From: Cordilura impudica
Taxonomy: Eukaryota > Arthropoda > Insecta > Diptera > Scathophagidae
Direction: 5' to 3'
Assembly (NCBI GenBank): GCA_963682025.1
Contig: OY821519.1
Coordinates: 159,271,457-159,335,456, forward strand
Length of the DNA stretch: 64,000 bases
Below the pieces are notes generated by a model, which searched no databases, had not been told where the DNA came from, and saw only the letters and a list, made by a program, of their open reading frames with translations. Both the position numbers and the translations under genes were made by a program. How positions within the stretch are numbered: position 1 is the stretch's first letter; each line of letters begins with the position of its first letter. Positions 34,276-47,183 of the stretch are shown in pieces.

Positions 34276-35315
34276 TTTGGTTCGAAATTATTTTAAAATA
34301 AGTTAATTTAATTTAAATAACAATATAAAAATTCGTTAAAAAAAATCCGAAAAAATAATAATATATTATAAGCTAATAATATAAAACTATATTAAAAAAA
34401 ATTTTATTTTCTTAATATGTGGTATTATTTTAACAAATTAGAAGCAAAACCAAAATTTGCAAAAAAAAAAAATTAATAAAAAAACACACTGGATATGTCG
34501 CGACTAAAACGGACAGTAGGGTGACTAACAATGTTATAGAAAAAACAAACCAACACAATGCGTGTGCGTATATATTAGTGTGAAGAGAAATGAACACACT
34601 CTTGAGCATAAACACAAAAAAAAAAAAAACAAACGCGTGAACGTATAGAGAAATAAACACTATTCAGCTTAAGCAGCTTGAAACACGAAAAAAAAAACGT
34701 TCGCGTGAGCGTATATGTATAACACAAAGGAGAAAAACCGATTTAGTTATAATCTTTATTGTAATGTATATCTGTTTAAATGTATATCTGTTTAAATGTA
34801 AATCTGTTTAAATTATTATTATTTGCACTAAACACTTTTTTTAAAAATCCCGACGGCTTTTTCTCTTTCCTTCGATTAAAGCAAACACGATTTGATTATT
34901 ATATATATTATTACTTGCACTAAACACTTTTTTTTTTTTAAATCCCGACGGCTTTTGCTTTTTCTTTCGATTAAAATATAAACGAATATATACGTAATGT
35001 AACGTAACGCGTAGGGTTGTAAAACGAAAAGTATGCAAAATAATAGTATTTCAATAACGATGAAACTTTTTTCTTTTTAAATTAATTTTAATTATACACT
35101 TTTTAAATTTTCAAGTTTTTGTTTAGCTCACAGATAAAAAAAACTGAACTATACGCACATTTTTAATTTATTGTTTTCTGTTGTAGTTGAAGCTAAGGGT
35201 TGTTTTTGCAGGTTTCACGATGAAGGCTGTGAGAATGTTGAAGAGTTAGAAAATTTAATTAATTTTCCCAAACTTCTCCAGGATCCGGCTCGAAGGATCA
35301 AATGTTTATGTTTGT

Positions 35316-35686
35316 GTATGTAGCAAAAAATATATGAAAAATAAAAACACAATTTAATTTTAGGTTTTATAAGAAGAGAAAATAAAATCTCTATTTTATT
35401 TGTATATACAAATGTATTACCTTTTTTAAAATATGTACAGCGGATGGTGTTTATGTGTACGAAGGTACCAAAACGATTGATTTTATAAGTTAAGAAATAA
35501 AGAGAGAAGTTGGCGAACAATATCTAAGTACCGTTAACGGTTTTACTAGTTAAAATCTATGTAAACACTCCTTTCAACGATGTATAAAAAAAGGAGTTTC
35601 ATAGATTTTAACCCAGAATTAACCCAAAAATGGCTAATCGACTCAAAGCGGAAAAGTACAAAGAAAATATTAAATTGTACTTAAAC
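35316..35686. repeat. repeat R (unit 3), hairpin intact
   Basis: Copy of 5092-5478 with the hairpin at 35549-35612. Confidence 0.7.
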
Positions 35687-35948
35687 AACTACATTAAAAA
35701 GCCAACAGTTGACCATTGAATCCTTATCAGAAGTAACTCTGCAATTAGGTTTGGAGCACGACATAATAATATTTTTAAATGGGTATGTATTAAATTCAAG
35801 AAGCATGTATTATTTATTGAAAAAGTAATGTTTATGAATTTTAAGTATTTATACGATTTTACACTCAATGTAGTATTTAAATTTAACGTATTGTTCAGAC
35901 AAATACAATACTGTATAATTTTCACGAGTGGCTGCAAAACTGTCAATA

Positions 35949-36340
35949 CCCAGTTAGCATTTGGAAGATTGTTTTAACAAAAATCACCTTACTGAGTCTT
36001 CTTCGACCACTTTTGATGATCAAAAACTGATTAATCGCATGCGCGATTAAAAAAAGACTCGAAGATGATTCACGCTTACGCTTAAAAACTGATTTATTGA
36101 AAAAATACAAACAAATTGTACAGAAATAAAATAAATATGACTCAAAAATGAGTCGAAACTGATAAAAAAAAGCGAGCCACAAAAGACTCTTCAAGAAGAG
36201 TCGCGGATAGGGTACCATTTTCTCCCGACAAAAGAGTCCTTTATGATTCGAAAATGACCGCATATATAATTGCTTTAATCGCGCAGAGGAGTCGAAAAAG
36301 ACTCGAATGTGATCATTAGTTGCAGAAAATGCTAGCTAGG
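35949..36340. mobile_element. MITE D (unit 3)
   Basis: Copy of 17441-17832. Confidence 0.7.
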
Positions 36341-36912
36341 TAATAGATAATTATAAACCAGTACAATACATGGACAAAACAGGCAAATAGTTTTTTGTTG
36401 TTGTTCAGCTAACAAAAAATAAATTTGTGTGTCTCAGTTGTTTCTGTATGTATTTTGTTTGTTTCACAATGTTTGCTCAATGTTTTCTTCTTTATATTAT
36501 TGTTGTTGATTTTAATATATTATAATTTACTTTTAAATTTAACTATTTAATTTATTATGATTTTGAATTATGTGTAGATATTTGAAGTATTTAACATACA
36601 CAGCTTGTTTGTGGTATAATAGTTAATAGATTCAAATATTTTTAAAAATTTTAAGAAGTTTTTTATTAACACAAAATTGACGACTTGAAAATTTACAAAA
36701 ACCACGAAGAATTCACAGAAGAATTCCTTACAAAAAACACTCACCACTGCTAAAATTTTAAATTAAATCTCAGACTAGTTGACAACTAGCAGCATGTATA
36801 ATGTCAAAATTTAAACATAACCAGTGCTGTTACGAACGAGCCACTATTAATTCGTACACCAAGAATTGTTTTGACTGTGTAACATTAAAGGCCACTGAAG
36901 TAAATAACACGG

Positions 36913-38842
36913 TGCTACAGTGAAAATATACTTGAAAAGCGACCTAGTGCAGGTTATAGACCTTATTGAGTAGATCATAAATAAGTTTTCAAAAGTTCGG
37001 AAACACCCTCAAATTTCGGAGTTATTCCGAATAAACCGTTTTTGGGTAGGTACAAGTACTTATGACCTCGTAAGTTAGTTGGTTTTTAGCCGATATTTAT
37101 TTTTTAACTGGTTTCGGAAAGAAGAAATATGTGCCTTTCCAAATGTATACACCCTTTGGTATTTATATAAAATTTTTGTAGTGATATTCTTAATTATATC
37201 TGATTTAAATTTTATTTTTTCTAGTTTTTTCAACTTTGGCACCATTTTTTAAATAAGTTTGTTTAGAACATACCCTTATGTATATATTTGATTAATATAT
37301 TAATATATATATATATATATATTTTGAGTTAAACTAGCTTTCAATAAATAAAATCGGGTAAAAAATAAAAAAGTTATTAAGGTTTTTCAAAAGTGATATA
37401 TTTAGCTTTTACAAAATTTGATCAAGAACTACCACTTTATTTTACTTTATTTTTTTAGTTTTATAATATGATGATATACTCGTAAATATTTTAAAATAAC
37501 AATATAAAAATTAATTTATTTAGAAATTTAGAATAATTGATTAAAAGTGTTAAGTGTTAAAAGTCGTCTCGTTCTCGCTTAAGTGGCCAGCAGTAATTTG
37601 AAATCATTCTTACTTGGCTTTTTCCTTCGAAGCGTCTTTCGATATCCAAAATATCTTGGTGAAATCGTTCACCTTTCTCATCACTAAATTGTCCTAGGTT
37701 TTCTGGGAAAAAATCTAAATGTGAATGCAGAAAATGAACTTTTATTGACATTCTGCATCCCATTTCTGCACAAGCCTCAAGAAATTCGTTTACTACGTCA
37801 ATATAATTTTCACTTTTTTTATTTGCCAAAAAATTTTCACATAAACTAATAAAGCTTCTCCATGCTCTTTTTTCCACAACATTTAGTTTCATTGTAAATT
37901 CTTCGTCAAGCATGATTTTGCGGATTTGAGGTCCCACAAAAATACCTAAAAATAAAAAAAATAAAAACACAATTATGGTTAGAAATCAATAAACATTTGT
38001 ACCTTCTTTTATTTTTGCTCCAGTTATTCTTGGGAAAACTGATGATTTTAAGTGTAAAAAGGCATCGCTTTCCCTATCCAGGCGTTTCACGAACTGCTTC
38101 ATGTATCCCAATTTGAGGTGTAATGGTGGCAAAATTATTTTATCGGTACTCACTAGCGGAATTTTTAAGACGTTTTTCTTACCAATTTCAAAACTTGTTC
38201 TTGATGGCCAGTTTTTTTGCTTATATTGATCTTCCCCACGACTGTCCCATTCGCAAATATAGCAAGGAAATTTAGTATAGCCACCTTGCATTCCGAATAA
38301 GATTGTCAGAACTTTTAGATATGAAACAATTTGCCATTGATACTTTTTATAACATATTAAATCCAGTATCGTCTCCATTGTATACGACTCTTTCATGTTA
38401 GTAGCGTATGCTATTGGCACTGAGGGTAACTGGTTCCCATTGTGTAATAAAACTGCTTCCAAACCTAACAAATATGTTAATGGTTTTCGAATAACAAAAA
38501 CATATTACCTACTTTTACACGAGCCCTCCAAAAATAATCTCCAGTCGTTCGGTTGATGTTGGTAATTCAGATAATGGAATAACGCATCTACATCTGAGCA
38601 ATATACAAGGTTGTTATTATCATTGTTCTTGTTGTTATAACCATTGTCAGCTTTAAAAATGTGTTCAAACTGTATTTGGGATTAAAATCAACTGAGTTAC
38701 GTGTTCATAAGTGATCGAACCCACCCGAAATAACTCCAAAATTTGAGGGTGTTTCCGAACATTTTAAAACTGATTTGAAATCTACTCAACTAGGCCTACA
38801 ACTTACACTAGATCACTTTCCAAGTATATTTTCACTGTAGCA
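36913..38842 (-). mobile_element. long-TIR DNA transposon (unit 3)
   Basis: Copy of 18405-20339, 5 bp shorter because one TATTT step is lost near 37441. Transposase exons at 37557-38668; inverted fragment at 38846-38917. Confidence 0.85.
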
Positions 38843-39094
38843 AGGCGAACGATTTCACCAAAACATTTTGGATATCGAAAGACGCTTCGAAGGAAAAAGC
38901 CAAGTAAGAATGATTTCGAGTTCGATCGCGACCGTGATGCGTGGTAGACGTATAGCGGAGATCAGTGCTTTTCATCGGTGTTACACTAAAAAAAACTTTT
39001 TCGTTCAAATATTTAACATATATTGTTGTTATTTTTATAGTGCGTTTGTACAAAAAAAGAAAAAAAAATACGAACAGTTCTTAAAAGACTTTAA

Positions 39095-40377
39095 ATGAGT
39101 GAGCTTAATGCTCAATACTCAAATTGTAAAAATAATGTTAATCTAATTTACAATAATGATAACATTGATAACAAAAGAAAAAGAAAAAACAACAATATGG
39201 ATAGTTCAACTATAAACAGTTGAGAAACAATTATTACTCAGTGCTTGACTGTGAGAACGATGCACAATGTGACAAAGAATTGCTAAACAAATTTGTAAAG
39301 CATGTTAATGATAATAAAGAGAAACCTCAAACTTCTCATTCAGCTAATACATCTACTAACAACGATTTGAAAACAAAATCTAACGAGACAGTGGTTAACT
39401 TAGAAATATTAAAAAAATAAAAAAATACCACCAATAAACGGTGTCGATATAGACACAAAACAATTAATTGAATTCATAAAAAATGGATTAAAAATAAATG
39501 ATTTCAAAATAAAAGAATTCAGAAATAAAAAATCTCTATTTTTGAATACTCTTGAGGACTTTTTAAGAGTTAAAGCTTTTTAAGAAAAAACTAAAACGGA
39601 ATTTTTTACCTTTACGCCGAAAGGTATAAAAACCAAAACTTATTTACTTAAAGGTCTCGATGCTAGCGTGGATATAGAAGATATTTTAAATAAGTTATCA
39701 ACATTTGAAGACGATGATTTAAAATTTATAAAAATTTGTCCTTTTTCAACAAAGTCATCTATTGAAAAAGGGCACAAACTACCAATATTCATTGTACAAG
39801 TATCTCCTGAAAGCAATATCAACAAATTAAAGAGCAATAAAGTTATTTTATACCGTTGCGTTAAATGGGAACATGTGAGAAGACCCGAAATACCTCAATG
39901 TCGTAATTGCCAAGGCTTCTTTCATAGTGCTGCCAACTGCTACCTTTCCACAAGATGTGTAAAATGTAATATGGAACACGAAAGGGGTAAATGCCCTGTT
40001 AATATAGTTCAACCTGAGGAAAAACACAAGTTATTCTGTGTTTTATGTAACAAATATGCATCTTACAGGGGATGCGAGAAATACAAACAACTGAAACAAA
40101 AACTTAGTATTAAGAAAAAAGATTTATTAGAAAACAAGGGATATATTAATATATTATATATATTAATACAGAAACTTCTTTTGCAAATATAGTTAGAGGA
40201 AATAACTCTTTAAATACAGATTTAAATAATTATAACATAGCTAATACAACAAATATATCATTTATGCAGAAAATGAAAAACATGATGTTGAATCTTAATA
40301 ATCAAATTATAACCTTACAAAAACAATTAAATTTACAGGCGTCTAGAATAGACACAATCTTTTCCATGTTAGAGTAA
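39095..40377 (+). pseudogene. Jockey-like ORF1 (gag-like, PRE_C2HC and zinc knuckles)
   Basis: A nucleic-acid-binding protein of the element. From ATG 39095 (MSELNAQYSN) the frame is lost at TGA near 39218 and continues in the frame of MRNNYYSVLDCE. An A-run near 39415-39425 shifts it again (PPINGVDIDTKQLIEFIKNG), with a TAA near 39580. The 39668-40192 frame carries a PRE_C2HC-like region (DDLKFIKICPFSTKSS) then CRNCQGFFHSAANC, CVKCNMEHERGKC and CVLCNKYASYRGC. A frameshift near 40175 leads to a C-terminal coiled segment ending LQASRIDTIFSMLE. The stop TAA overlaps the ORF2 start as TAATG. Confidence 0.82.
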
Positions 40378-41704
40378 TGGCATCAATTAATCAAACAAAC
40401 ACAATTTCAAGAAGTCTTAAAATAATACAAATAAATGTAAATTCCTTAATACAGATAAGTAGAAGGTATGAACTTAAACAATTTCTTATGAAAAATAATC
40501 CTGACATTGTACTCATAAGCGAGACAAAACTTAACGCTAAACATAAAATAGCATTCGAAAATTATAAAATCATTAGAAAAGATAGAAAAAATGCCATCCA
40601 AGGGGGAGGCATAGCAATACTAATAAAAAAAATAACTTAAAGTATAATAGTTACACAAATAAAGACATAAATTCTCTTAAAAATTTAGAAACTTGTATAA
40701 TTAGAATTCCCATGATAGGAAATAAAACTTTATATTTAATATCTGCCTATTACCCATCGGGAAATAATAATAACCATTTTAAGTCAGAGCTATATAAGCT
40801 TTTTGAATGTATGAATTTACAATATGATAACAACTATTATATTCTAGCGGGAGACCTTTCATATTAACAGATTACACGCTGTTATAACCAAAGCAATTGA
40901 AGAGGTAGTACCAAAATATAAAAAGAGTGATAATTTTTCCAAGATAACTAATTGCAGAATTAAAATGCTTTATTCAGAAAAAAGTAAAATATTAACGATA
41001 ATTAAAAGACATAATAGATTAGAATATATATTATCAGAGGCCACTATTAAATTATTGAAGACGAAATTAAAACTGGTAAGCTTATAAATGAAAACTTCGG
41101 AATTGCAATTAATAGACGTATGCAAGAAAAATTAACAAATATGGATCCAAGAGATTCAATAAATATGTTTGGACAAATAAAAAAGAATTTAAAAAAATTT
41201 AAACCATTGAATCTTCAACATATTACAATCCCCAAAGATTTTGATTATTTGTTGATTAATGCTGGAATTGATACACAAATTGATTGATGTACAAGAACAG
41301 GAACAGATTTTAGATACCATAGGTAGCTATTTACAAGCAATTCATTCTCACAAAGAAATTAATCAGGAAAACATTATACATACTAAAGTAATTGAGTCCT
41401 TCAATATGTTTATTGAAACAAAAACTTTATTCGAAGGTAATCGAACCACCGTAACTAATTTTAGCAGTACCTTGTTGTCTGACAACATAGATGAATCCCA
41501 ATCCATTAACTTCTTTATAACAAAGTCAAATATTTTATACATATTCTCGAATTTGAGAAATAAACTATCTTCTGGGATTGATAATGTCCCAAATATAGTT
41601 CTAAAGAATATTCCCCAGTCAATGATTCTCGACTACTGTAAGCTATTTAATAATATGCTTAATAATTCTTATTTCCCAAATAAATGGAAAACAGCAAAAG
41701 TGGT

Positions 41705-41745
<41 letters not shown>

Positions 41746-43136
41746 ATGATTCTAGTAATATCAAAAACATGCGCCCTATAAGCTTATTACCCAATATAAG
41801 CAAAATATTCGAAATATGCATCAACAATATCATAAACAAGTTTTGTATAGATAAAAATTTAATAAGTGAAAAACAGTTTGGTTTCATATATAAACATTCT
41901 ACAACTAACGCTATACATTTGCTAACATCAAACATCAATTGGAACTGGAATAAAAAAATATGTACAGGAGCTTGCCTTATTGATATGGAGAAAGCGTTCG
42001 ACAGTATACGGATTCCTGGTCTTATAATTAAACTATGCCAATATCAATTCCCATTACATAAGATTATTTTGATATATAATATGATATGCCAAAAAAAAAC
42101 TTAAATTATCATCAAGACGTAAAAAGTAGTAAAATGTTTAAGATAGTCAACGGATTACAACAAGGAACTGTAAATTCACCTATTCTTTTTAATTTGTATA
42201 TGTTAGAACTGCTAAAGCAAGTCGACAACATTATAGCATTTGCCGACGATATTGTCATTTATCATGCTGAAAGCAAAATCGAGCTTATTAACCAATATCT
42301 TCAAAATACTTGCAATATAGTAGAACAATATACAATTGACTGGAATATGAAAATAAATGCACAAAAGTGTGAATCTATCCTCTTCAGACCCCCAGTTAAC
42401 AAATGCAATTACAATATAAGAAACTACTGGAAACAGTTTGGAATAAAATCAAACTTATCAAATTGTAATATTCAAAACAAGAATGTTGTAAAATACTTAG
42501 GAATCTATTTAAATAAATTTTTATACTTTAACCATCATGTTAAAGAAATAATTAAATTTGGATTTTTCCTATATAGGCCATTGTTTCATTCCAAATATAT
42601 TAAAACTAGAATAAATATAATGTGTCAGTCCCTGGTCAGACCTATCATAACCTACGGTTGCCCAATATGGTTCAACATTTCGCCATCATTCATGGAAAAG
42701 ATCAGAGTTTTTGAAAGGAAATGTTTGAGAGCATGTACGTCATTATATAGATCTTCACAAAGTAATTATATTAAGTACATTTCTAATAAGATATTATACA
42801 ACAGTGCAAATATTATTAGAATAGACAATTTTATAATAAAATTAATTAGAAATAATATTTTGAAATGTACTCAATGTACGGAAAATAATCTTATTATGGC
42901 ACCGAACTAAAAAATGAAAGATACATAATTGATTCCCCTAAAACGGGGTTTGTACCACCTGAGGCTTCTATTTACCTCGGCAAAAAACAAATTATTCAAA
43001 ATAAAAATGGCATCCCAATCTACCACAATCTTAAAAGAGCCAATATAAAAGCAGTGAATTGCAATACAGAATATATAAATATAAAGTATGATACCAGCAT
43101 ATCAAATAAAGATTTAAAATTTATAAAAAAAAATTA
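40377..43136 (+). pseudogene. Jockey-like ORF2 (endonuclease and reverse transcriptase)
   Basis: Endonuclease from ATG 40377: IIQINVNSLIQ, PDIVLISETKLN (catalytic Glu), then GGGIAILIKK. A frameshift near 40635 follows, then YLISAYYPSG and YYILAGDL. The sequence jumps near 40862 to the linker, deleting the C-terminal third of the endonuclease. Reverse transcriptase: NIKNMRPISLLPNISKIFE, EKQFGFIYKHSTTNAIH, ACLIDMEKAFDSI (first Asp). After a frameshift near 42100: GLQQGTVNSPILFNLY and AFADDIVIY with the Asp pair (about 42240), thumb VKYLGIYLNKF. A last frameshift near 42905 precedes the C-terminal region (GFVPPEASIYLGKKQ). A run of 34 A at 41711-41744 sits inside the fingers domain and adds a lysine tract. 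Confidence 0.9.
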
Positions 43137-43442
43137 AATACCAAGAGTTTTTCAATTATATATTCTTCCTTTATTTACATATTTTAACAAATTTGATATT
43201 CACATATGAGATCTTATCTTTACGTATAGATATTGCAACAATTAATATATAGGATCTAAAGATATTAAATAGTTTTTATTTTATTTTTTAATGATTTTTA
43301 AAGGAAAATGGGAGGAAAAAAACATTATATGATTTAATAAATTCAAATATTATCTGAAAATATTTATGTGCTTATAGGAGGTTTATTATAAATAATAGCC
43401 CTATAAGCATATAATTTTCAATTTGGTGATTTCTTTTTAATT

Positions 43443-45930
43443 TTACGTTATTTCTCTACATTCCCTTATCAGTGGGTAAGAGGAATTTTCAATTTTGGCA
43501 AAGTAATTGTTTTTAATCCTTGTTATAAAATCGATAATTTTTTCATAACCTGTTTCTTCATGAAGAAGATTTGAAGGATACCTCAAGGGCTTTTTATTTA
43601 TCATTTTTAGACATTTGTTTTGTATAATTTGTAAGCGTTTTAGGTGGCAGTTGGCAGCGTCACTCCAAATAGGACACGCGTATGTTAATATTGGCCTTAT
43701 AACACTTTTGAAGAGGAGATTTTTGTGTTTAGGGTTTAGAAATGACCTTCTATTTAGTAGTGGCCATAATGCTTTAAATGATTTTATAGCTTTTTGGCAC
43801 GTAGCCATAATATATTGATTAAAAGGAAGCTTTTTGTCCAAGACAACTCCGAGATATTTGACATGATTAAGTACATTTATGGTATTATTTCCAATAAGAA
43901 GATGACGTCTTGGCAGTCTTTTGGGAGATTTGTTGAATGGAAAAATTATTGCTTGGGTCTTGTTTGGATTAATTTTGATTTTCCATTTGTGAAAATATTT
44001 ACTGCAATTTACAAGTCCCTTTTCCATTTTCTTCAGGAGTGCACTTGTAAGTTTGTTTGAAGAAATTAACGCAGTATTATCTGCGTAATAAGCAATTTTC
44101 ATATATTTCGGGACTTTAAAAGACAGATCCTTGAGGTTACCCTGTGGTAATGGTTTTTGGAGATGATGTTTCATTATTAATCGCAACTTTAAAGCTTCTG
44201 CCGTGAATGAAATCTGAAATAAGTTTGCATAAATATTTTGGTATATTTGCATCAAGAAGTTTAAATACGAGGCCATTATGCCAAACGGTGTCAAACGCTT
44301 TTTCAATATCTAACAATGTTACACCCGTTGAACGTTTATTGTTTTTATAGGTGATTATTTGATTTTTAATTCTGTTTATTTGGTGAGTAGTGCTATGTCC
44401 TTTTTTAAATCCAAATTGTTCTTTAGCAACAAATTCACTAAGACGAGAATGTAGAATTTTTTCAAATATTTTACCAAAGTTACTTAATATAGGTCTGTAG
44501 CTGTTTGGGTTATTTTTTGGCTTGCTAGGTTTGTTAATAGCTATAACCTTAGCATTTTTGAAATGGTTTGGGAAATAGTTGAGTTTGATGCAGCTGTTAA
44601 ATATTATAACCAGTAATTTTAGAGCTTTGAGTGGTAGTTTCTTTAAGAGCAGGTTCGGAACATTGTCAAAACCGGGGGATTTTGAGGGTTTTATTGATGA
44701 GACAATATTCATTACTTCTTCAAGAGATGTTTAAATAGCTGATTCAGAACTAGGATTTTCCTTCTTAAAATTATTTACTGTTGTATTTATTACTGTATCC
44801 GCTGAGTGGTTGTAGTTCGAAGTGATGTTATTTGCTTGGACAAATGTATTTGCCAGGACTTCAGCCTTGTCCTTATCAGATGTTATTTTTGTATTTCCAA
44901 CTTTAAACTGAGAGATTTAATTTTTTCCTTTTCCTCGCAAGTTCCTGCTTATTTTCCAAAATGATTTATCACCTGGTTTTAAATTGGATAATAACACCAT
45001 TTCTTATTGCGTTCCGAATTAATACTTTTATCAATCATGTTACTTAGAAACTTAGTACATTGATTATAAAAAGTTTGCTCGGCTATATTTGAAGATCGTT
45101 GGCTTTTTCTTTTAAAGCTTCTTCTTAGTTTAATATATTTCACAGTACTTTCTGGTAATGTGTAATTATTTTGTTGGGTTATTTTGGGTGTAGACACGTC
45201 CCTTGCTTCGAAAACTACATTTATAAATTTTTGGATTTCCTGATCAATTACTACCTTGGTATTGTATACATCCGAATTTAACGTGATTTTATTGTCTAAA
45301 AAATTCATATAAATGTTCCAGTTGGTTGCACTATAATCATAATAATTGAGGTCAACCTGCAAGGCCATTGATCTTTTAAGTGTACATATAATGGGGCGAT
45401 GGTGTGATGGTATTTCGTAATCCATTGTTTTTACGTCTATTTAAAGCGGAATTGCTTAAAATAATATCGACTGTGGATGCTTCGCGATTGTGTTGATGGG
45501 GGAATAGGGTTGGACTATTAGGATAGTGAATGAAAAAATTGCTTGATTGCTGTAGGTTGTTGAGTGCAATTCCTGCAGTATTATTTGAACGGCAATTCCA
45601 AGAACAATGTTTGGCATTTAGGTCACCAAAAACTATATATTCTTTGGTGGAAGGTGTTAGGTGCAAGATATCAGCACAGAAGTTATGGGTATATCTTGGT
45701 GAATATAACGAATATAACAATAGGTCTATTATTTATAATAACTTCAATTGAGATGTTTTCGATTGATGAGGTGTTTGATATAAAGAGGTTTTTATGTGCG
45801 ACAGATTTATGTATTAAAGAGCTACTCCTCCTCCTCTAGCATCTGTTCTGTCACTTCTATATAAATAATAATTTTTAAAATAAGGTCTATGATTTCTGAA
45901 AAAAATGTTTCATTCAAAGACGCTATTTTA
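43443..45930 (-). pseudogene. Jockey-like element J2, ORF2 main part
   Basis: Continues the element whose 5' part is at 47184-48480; the gap between is two MITEs. Endonuclease: IASLNETFFS at 45905, YLYRSDRTDARGGGVAL near 45850, EYIVFGDLNAKHCSWNC near 45620, VDIILSNSAL near 45480, SHHRPIICTL near 45400. Linker to about 44715 with in-frame TAA near 44733. Reverse transcriptase: YRPILSNFGKIFE, EQFGFKKGHSTTHQI, LLDIEKAFDTVWH (first Asp, 44300). A frameshift follows at the PQG motif near 44155, where roughly 15 residues appear deleted. The catalytic box reads YADNTALISS, so the second Asp of the pair is Asn. Thumb HVKYLGVVLDKKLPF, then SVIRPILTYACPIW. Stop TAA 43443. Confidence 0.9.
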
Positions 45931-46644
45931 TACTATGTTCACACGGACAGCAATATTCGCGGTTCGCTCTCTTATTCTTGGTTGGCGAGCGAATCATGAT
46001 TGAATCTACATGATTCGCCATACAAAATTTTGAGAGCGAATCTACTTGGTTCATTTTGAACCCAGTTGTGAACCTAGAAACATTCAGTGTCATCTCCAAG
46101 TTTGATAACAAATTATCGCTAGTTTTTCTTAACTAGCTGTCAAATACAAAATATAAACAAAGAAAAATCAAGAAATTAATGTGTACAAAGAACATAAAGA
46201 AAAAACAAGAAATTAATGTGTAAAAAACAATATAAACAAAGAAAAAACAATAAATTAACGTGTACAAAACAATACAAACAAAAAAAAAACAAGAAATTAA
46301 CGTGTACAAAAAAATAAATAGAAACATAAATAAATAGAAACAAATAAAAGCCATATATTACATAAAGCATATAAATAATTAAAAAAATGTAAAAAAAAGA
46401 AATAGTGAAACATATTTTGAAGTGCAGAAGGATGTTTTCAAACAGAAAAACCCAAAATATTTAAACGAAAAATTTTAATGTAAATAAAAACAAAACAAAA
46501 AACAAAAAGCCGCGCCATATGTTTCAAAAAAAAATATATATATAAACGTCAAAATGAAACAAGAACACTCGTCTGAACACCTAGGTTCACAATCATGATT
46601 CAGAGAGCGAATCAAGTGGTTCATTTTGCCGTCTGAACATGCTA
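45931..46644. mobile_element. MITE A (TTA target duplication), inserted in J2
   Basis: A 714-bp element flanked by TTA at 45928-45930 and 46645-46647. Terminal inverted repeats are TACTATGTTCACACGG (left) and TAGCATGTTCAGACGG (right, reverse complement), 13 of 16 identical. A longer related subterminal motif (GATTCGCTCTC, AATCATGATT) occurs near both ends. TTA duplications suggest PIF/Harbinger. The interior at 46140-46330 has about four imperfect tandem repeats (AAACAAGAAATTAAYGTGTA). No coding capacity. Confidence 0.78.
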
Positions 46645-46650
46645 TTAATA

Positions 46651-47177
46651 GCGGTATTCACTCTTGGTGTTAAATTTACAACCCTGTTATATTTACAACG
46701 ATTTTATATTACAAAGCGTGAACGTCTTTTCCGTGTATATTGTATTGTGCATTGTAAATTAATGAATCAGCTGATTTTTGTTTTGTTTTCCATCAATTTG
46801 AAAACTAAAAAATATCAAAAAGCATTTGAAGATTAGAAAAATGTCGAAAATGCTAAATTTACCTATCGGTCCATCTTTATTATTAATTTATTAATTATTT
46901 TGATCCATTTTTTTTATTATTTATTTTGATAGTGACCACAAAATGAACAATAAAATTAAACAATTGTTTTGGCAGCTCAACGATCAGCTGTTTTAGTCTT
47001 GTAAATGTTTAGTCTTGTTAATGTACTATACCTTTTACCCTTGTACTTTAACCACAGCGTAGTAAATTTTCATTTCATACATTTTGTTGTTGCGGTGTTG
47101 TAAATAATAGTACTTTTACTATATCTGCAACATTTATAAGGGTTACAAGGGTACTTTACTACCAAGAGTGAAAACCC
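46651..47177. mobile_element. MITE B (TTAATA flanks), inserted beside MITE A
   Basis: A 527-bp element with inverted ends GCGGTATTCACTCTTGGT and GGGTTTTCACTCTTGGT (reverse complement of the right end). Similarity extends another 20 bp (AACCC.GTTATA against AACCCTTATAA). It is flanked by TTAATA at 46645-46650 and 47178-47183. No ORF of significance. Confidence 0.75.
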
Positions 47178-47183
47178 TTAATA

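Larger units (their letters stand above)
30093..39343. repeat. triplication unit 3 (9,251 bp)
   Basis: The last unit. After 39343 the Jockey-like element continues with its own sequence (CTAATACATC) instead of returning to the R1-like ORF1. Unit-3-specific changes: C for G near 32826 (Pro to Arg in the BEL-A protease), G for T near 35926, and a 5-bp loss near 37441. Confidence 0.95.
38918..43420 (+). mobile_element. Jockey-like non-LTR retrotransposon, near full-length, inactive
   Basis: The only copy of this element that continues past the triplication. It has a 5' UTR of about 180 bp, ORF1 39095-40377, ORF2 40377 to about 43136, and an AT-rich 3' region to about 43420. No clear target-site duplication or terminal poly(A) could be fixed. 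The right neighbour is the 3' end of an opposite-strand Jockey-like element. Confidence 0.8.

Noticed and set aside
46133..46370. Repetitive Phe/Cys-rich ORFs resembling membrane proteins
   Set aside because: Translation of the tandem AAACAAGAAATTAA array in MITE A.
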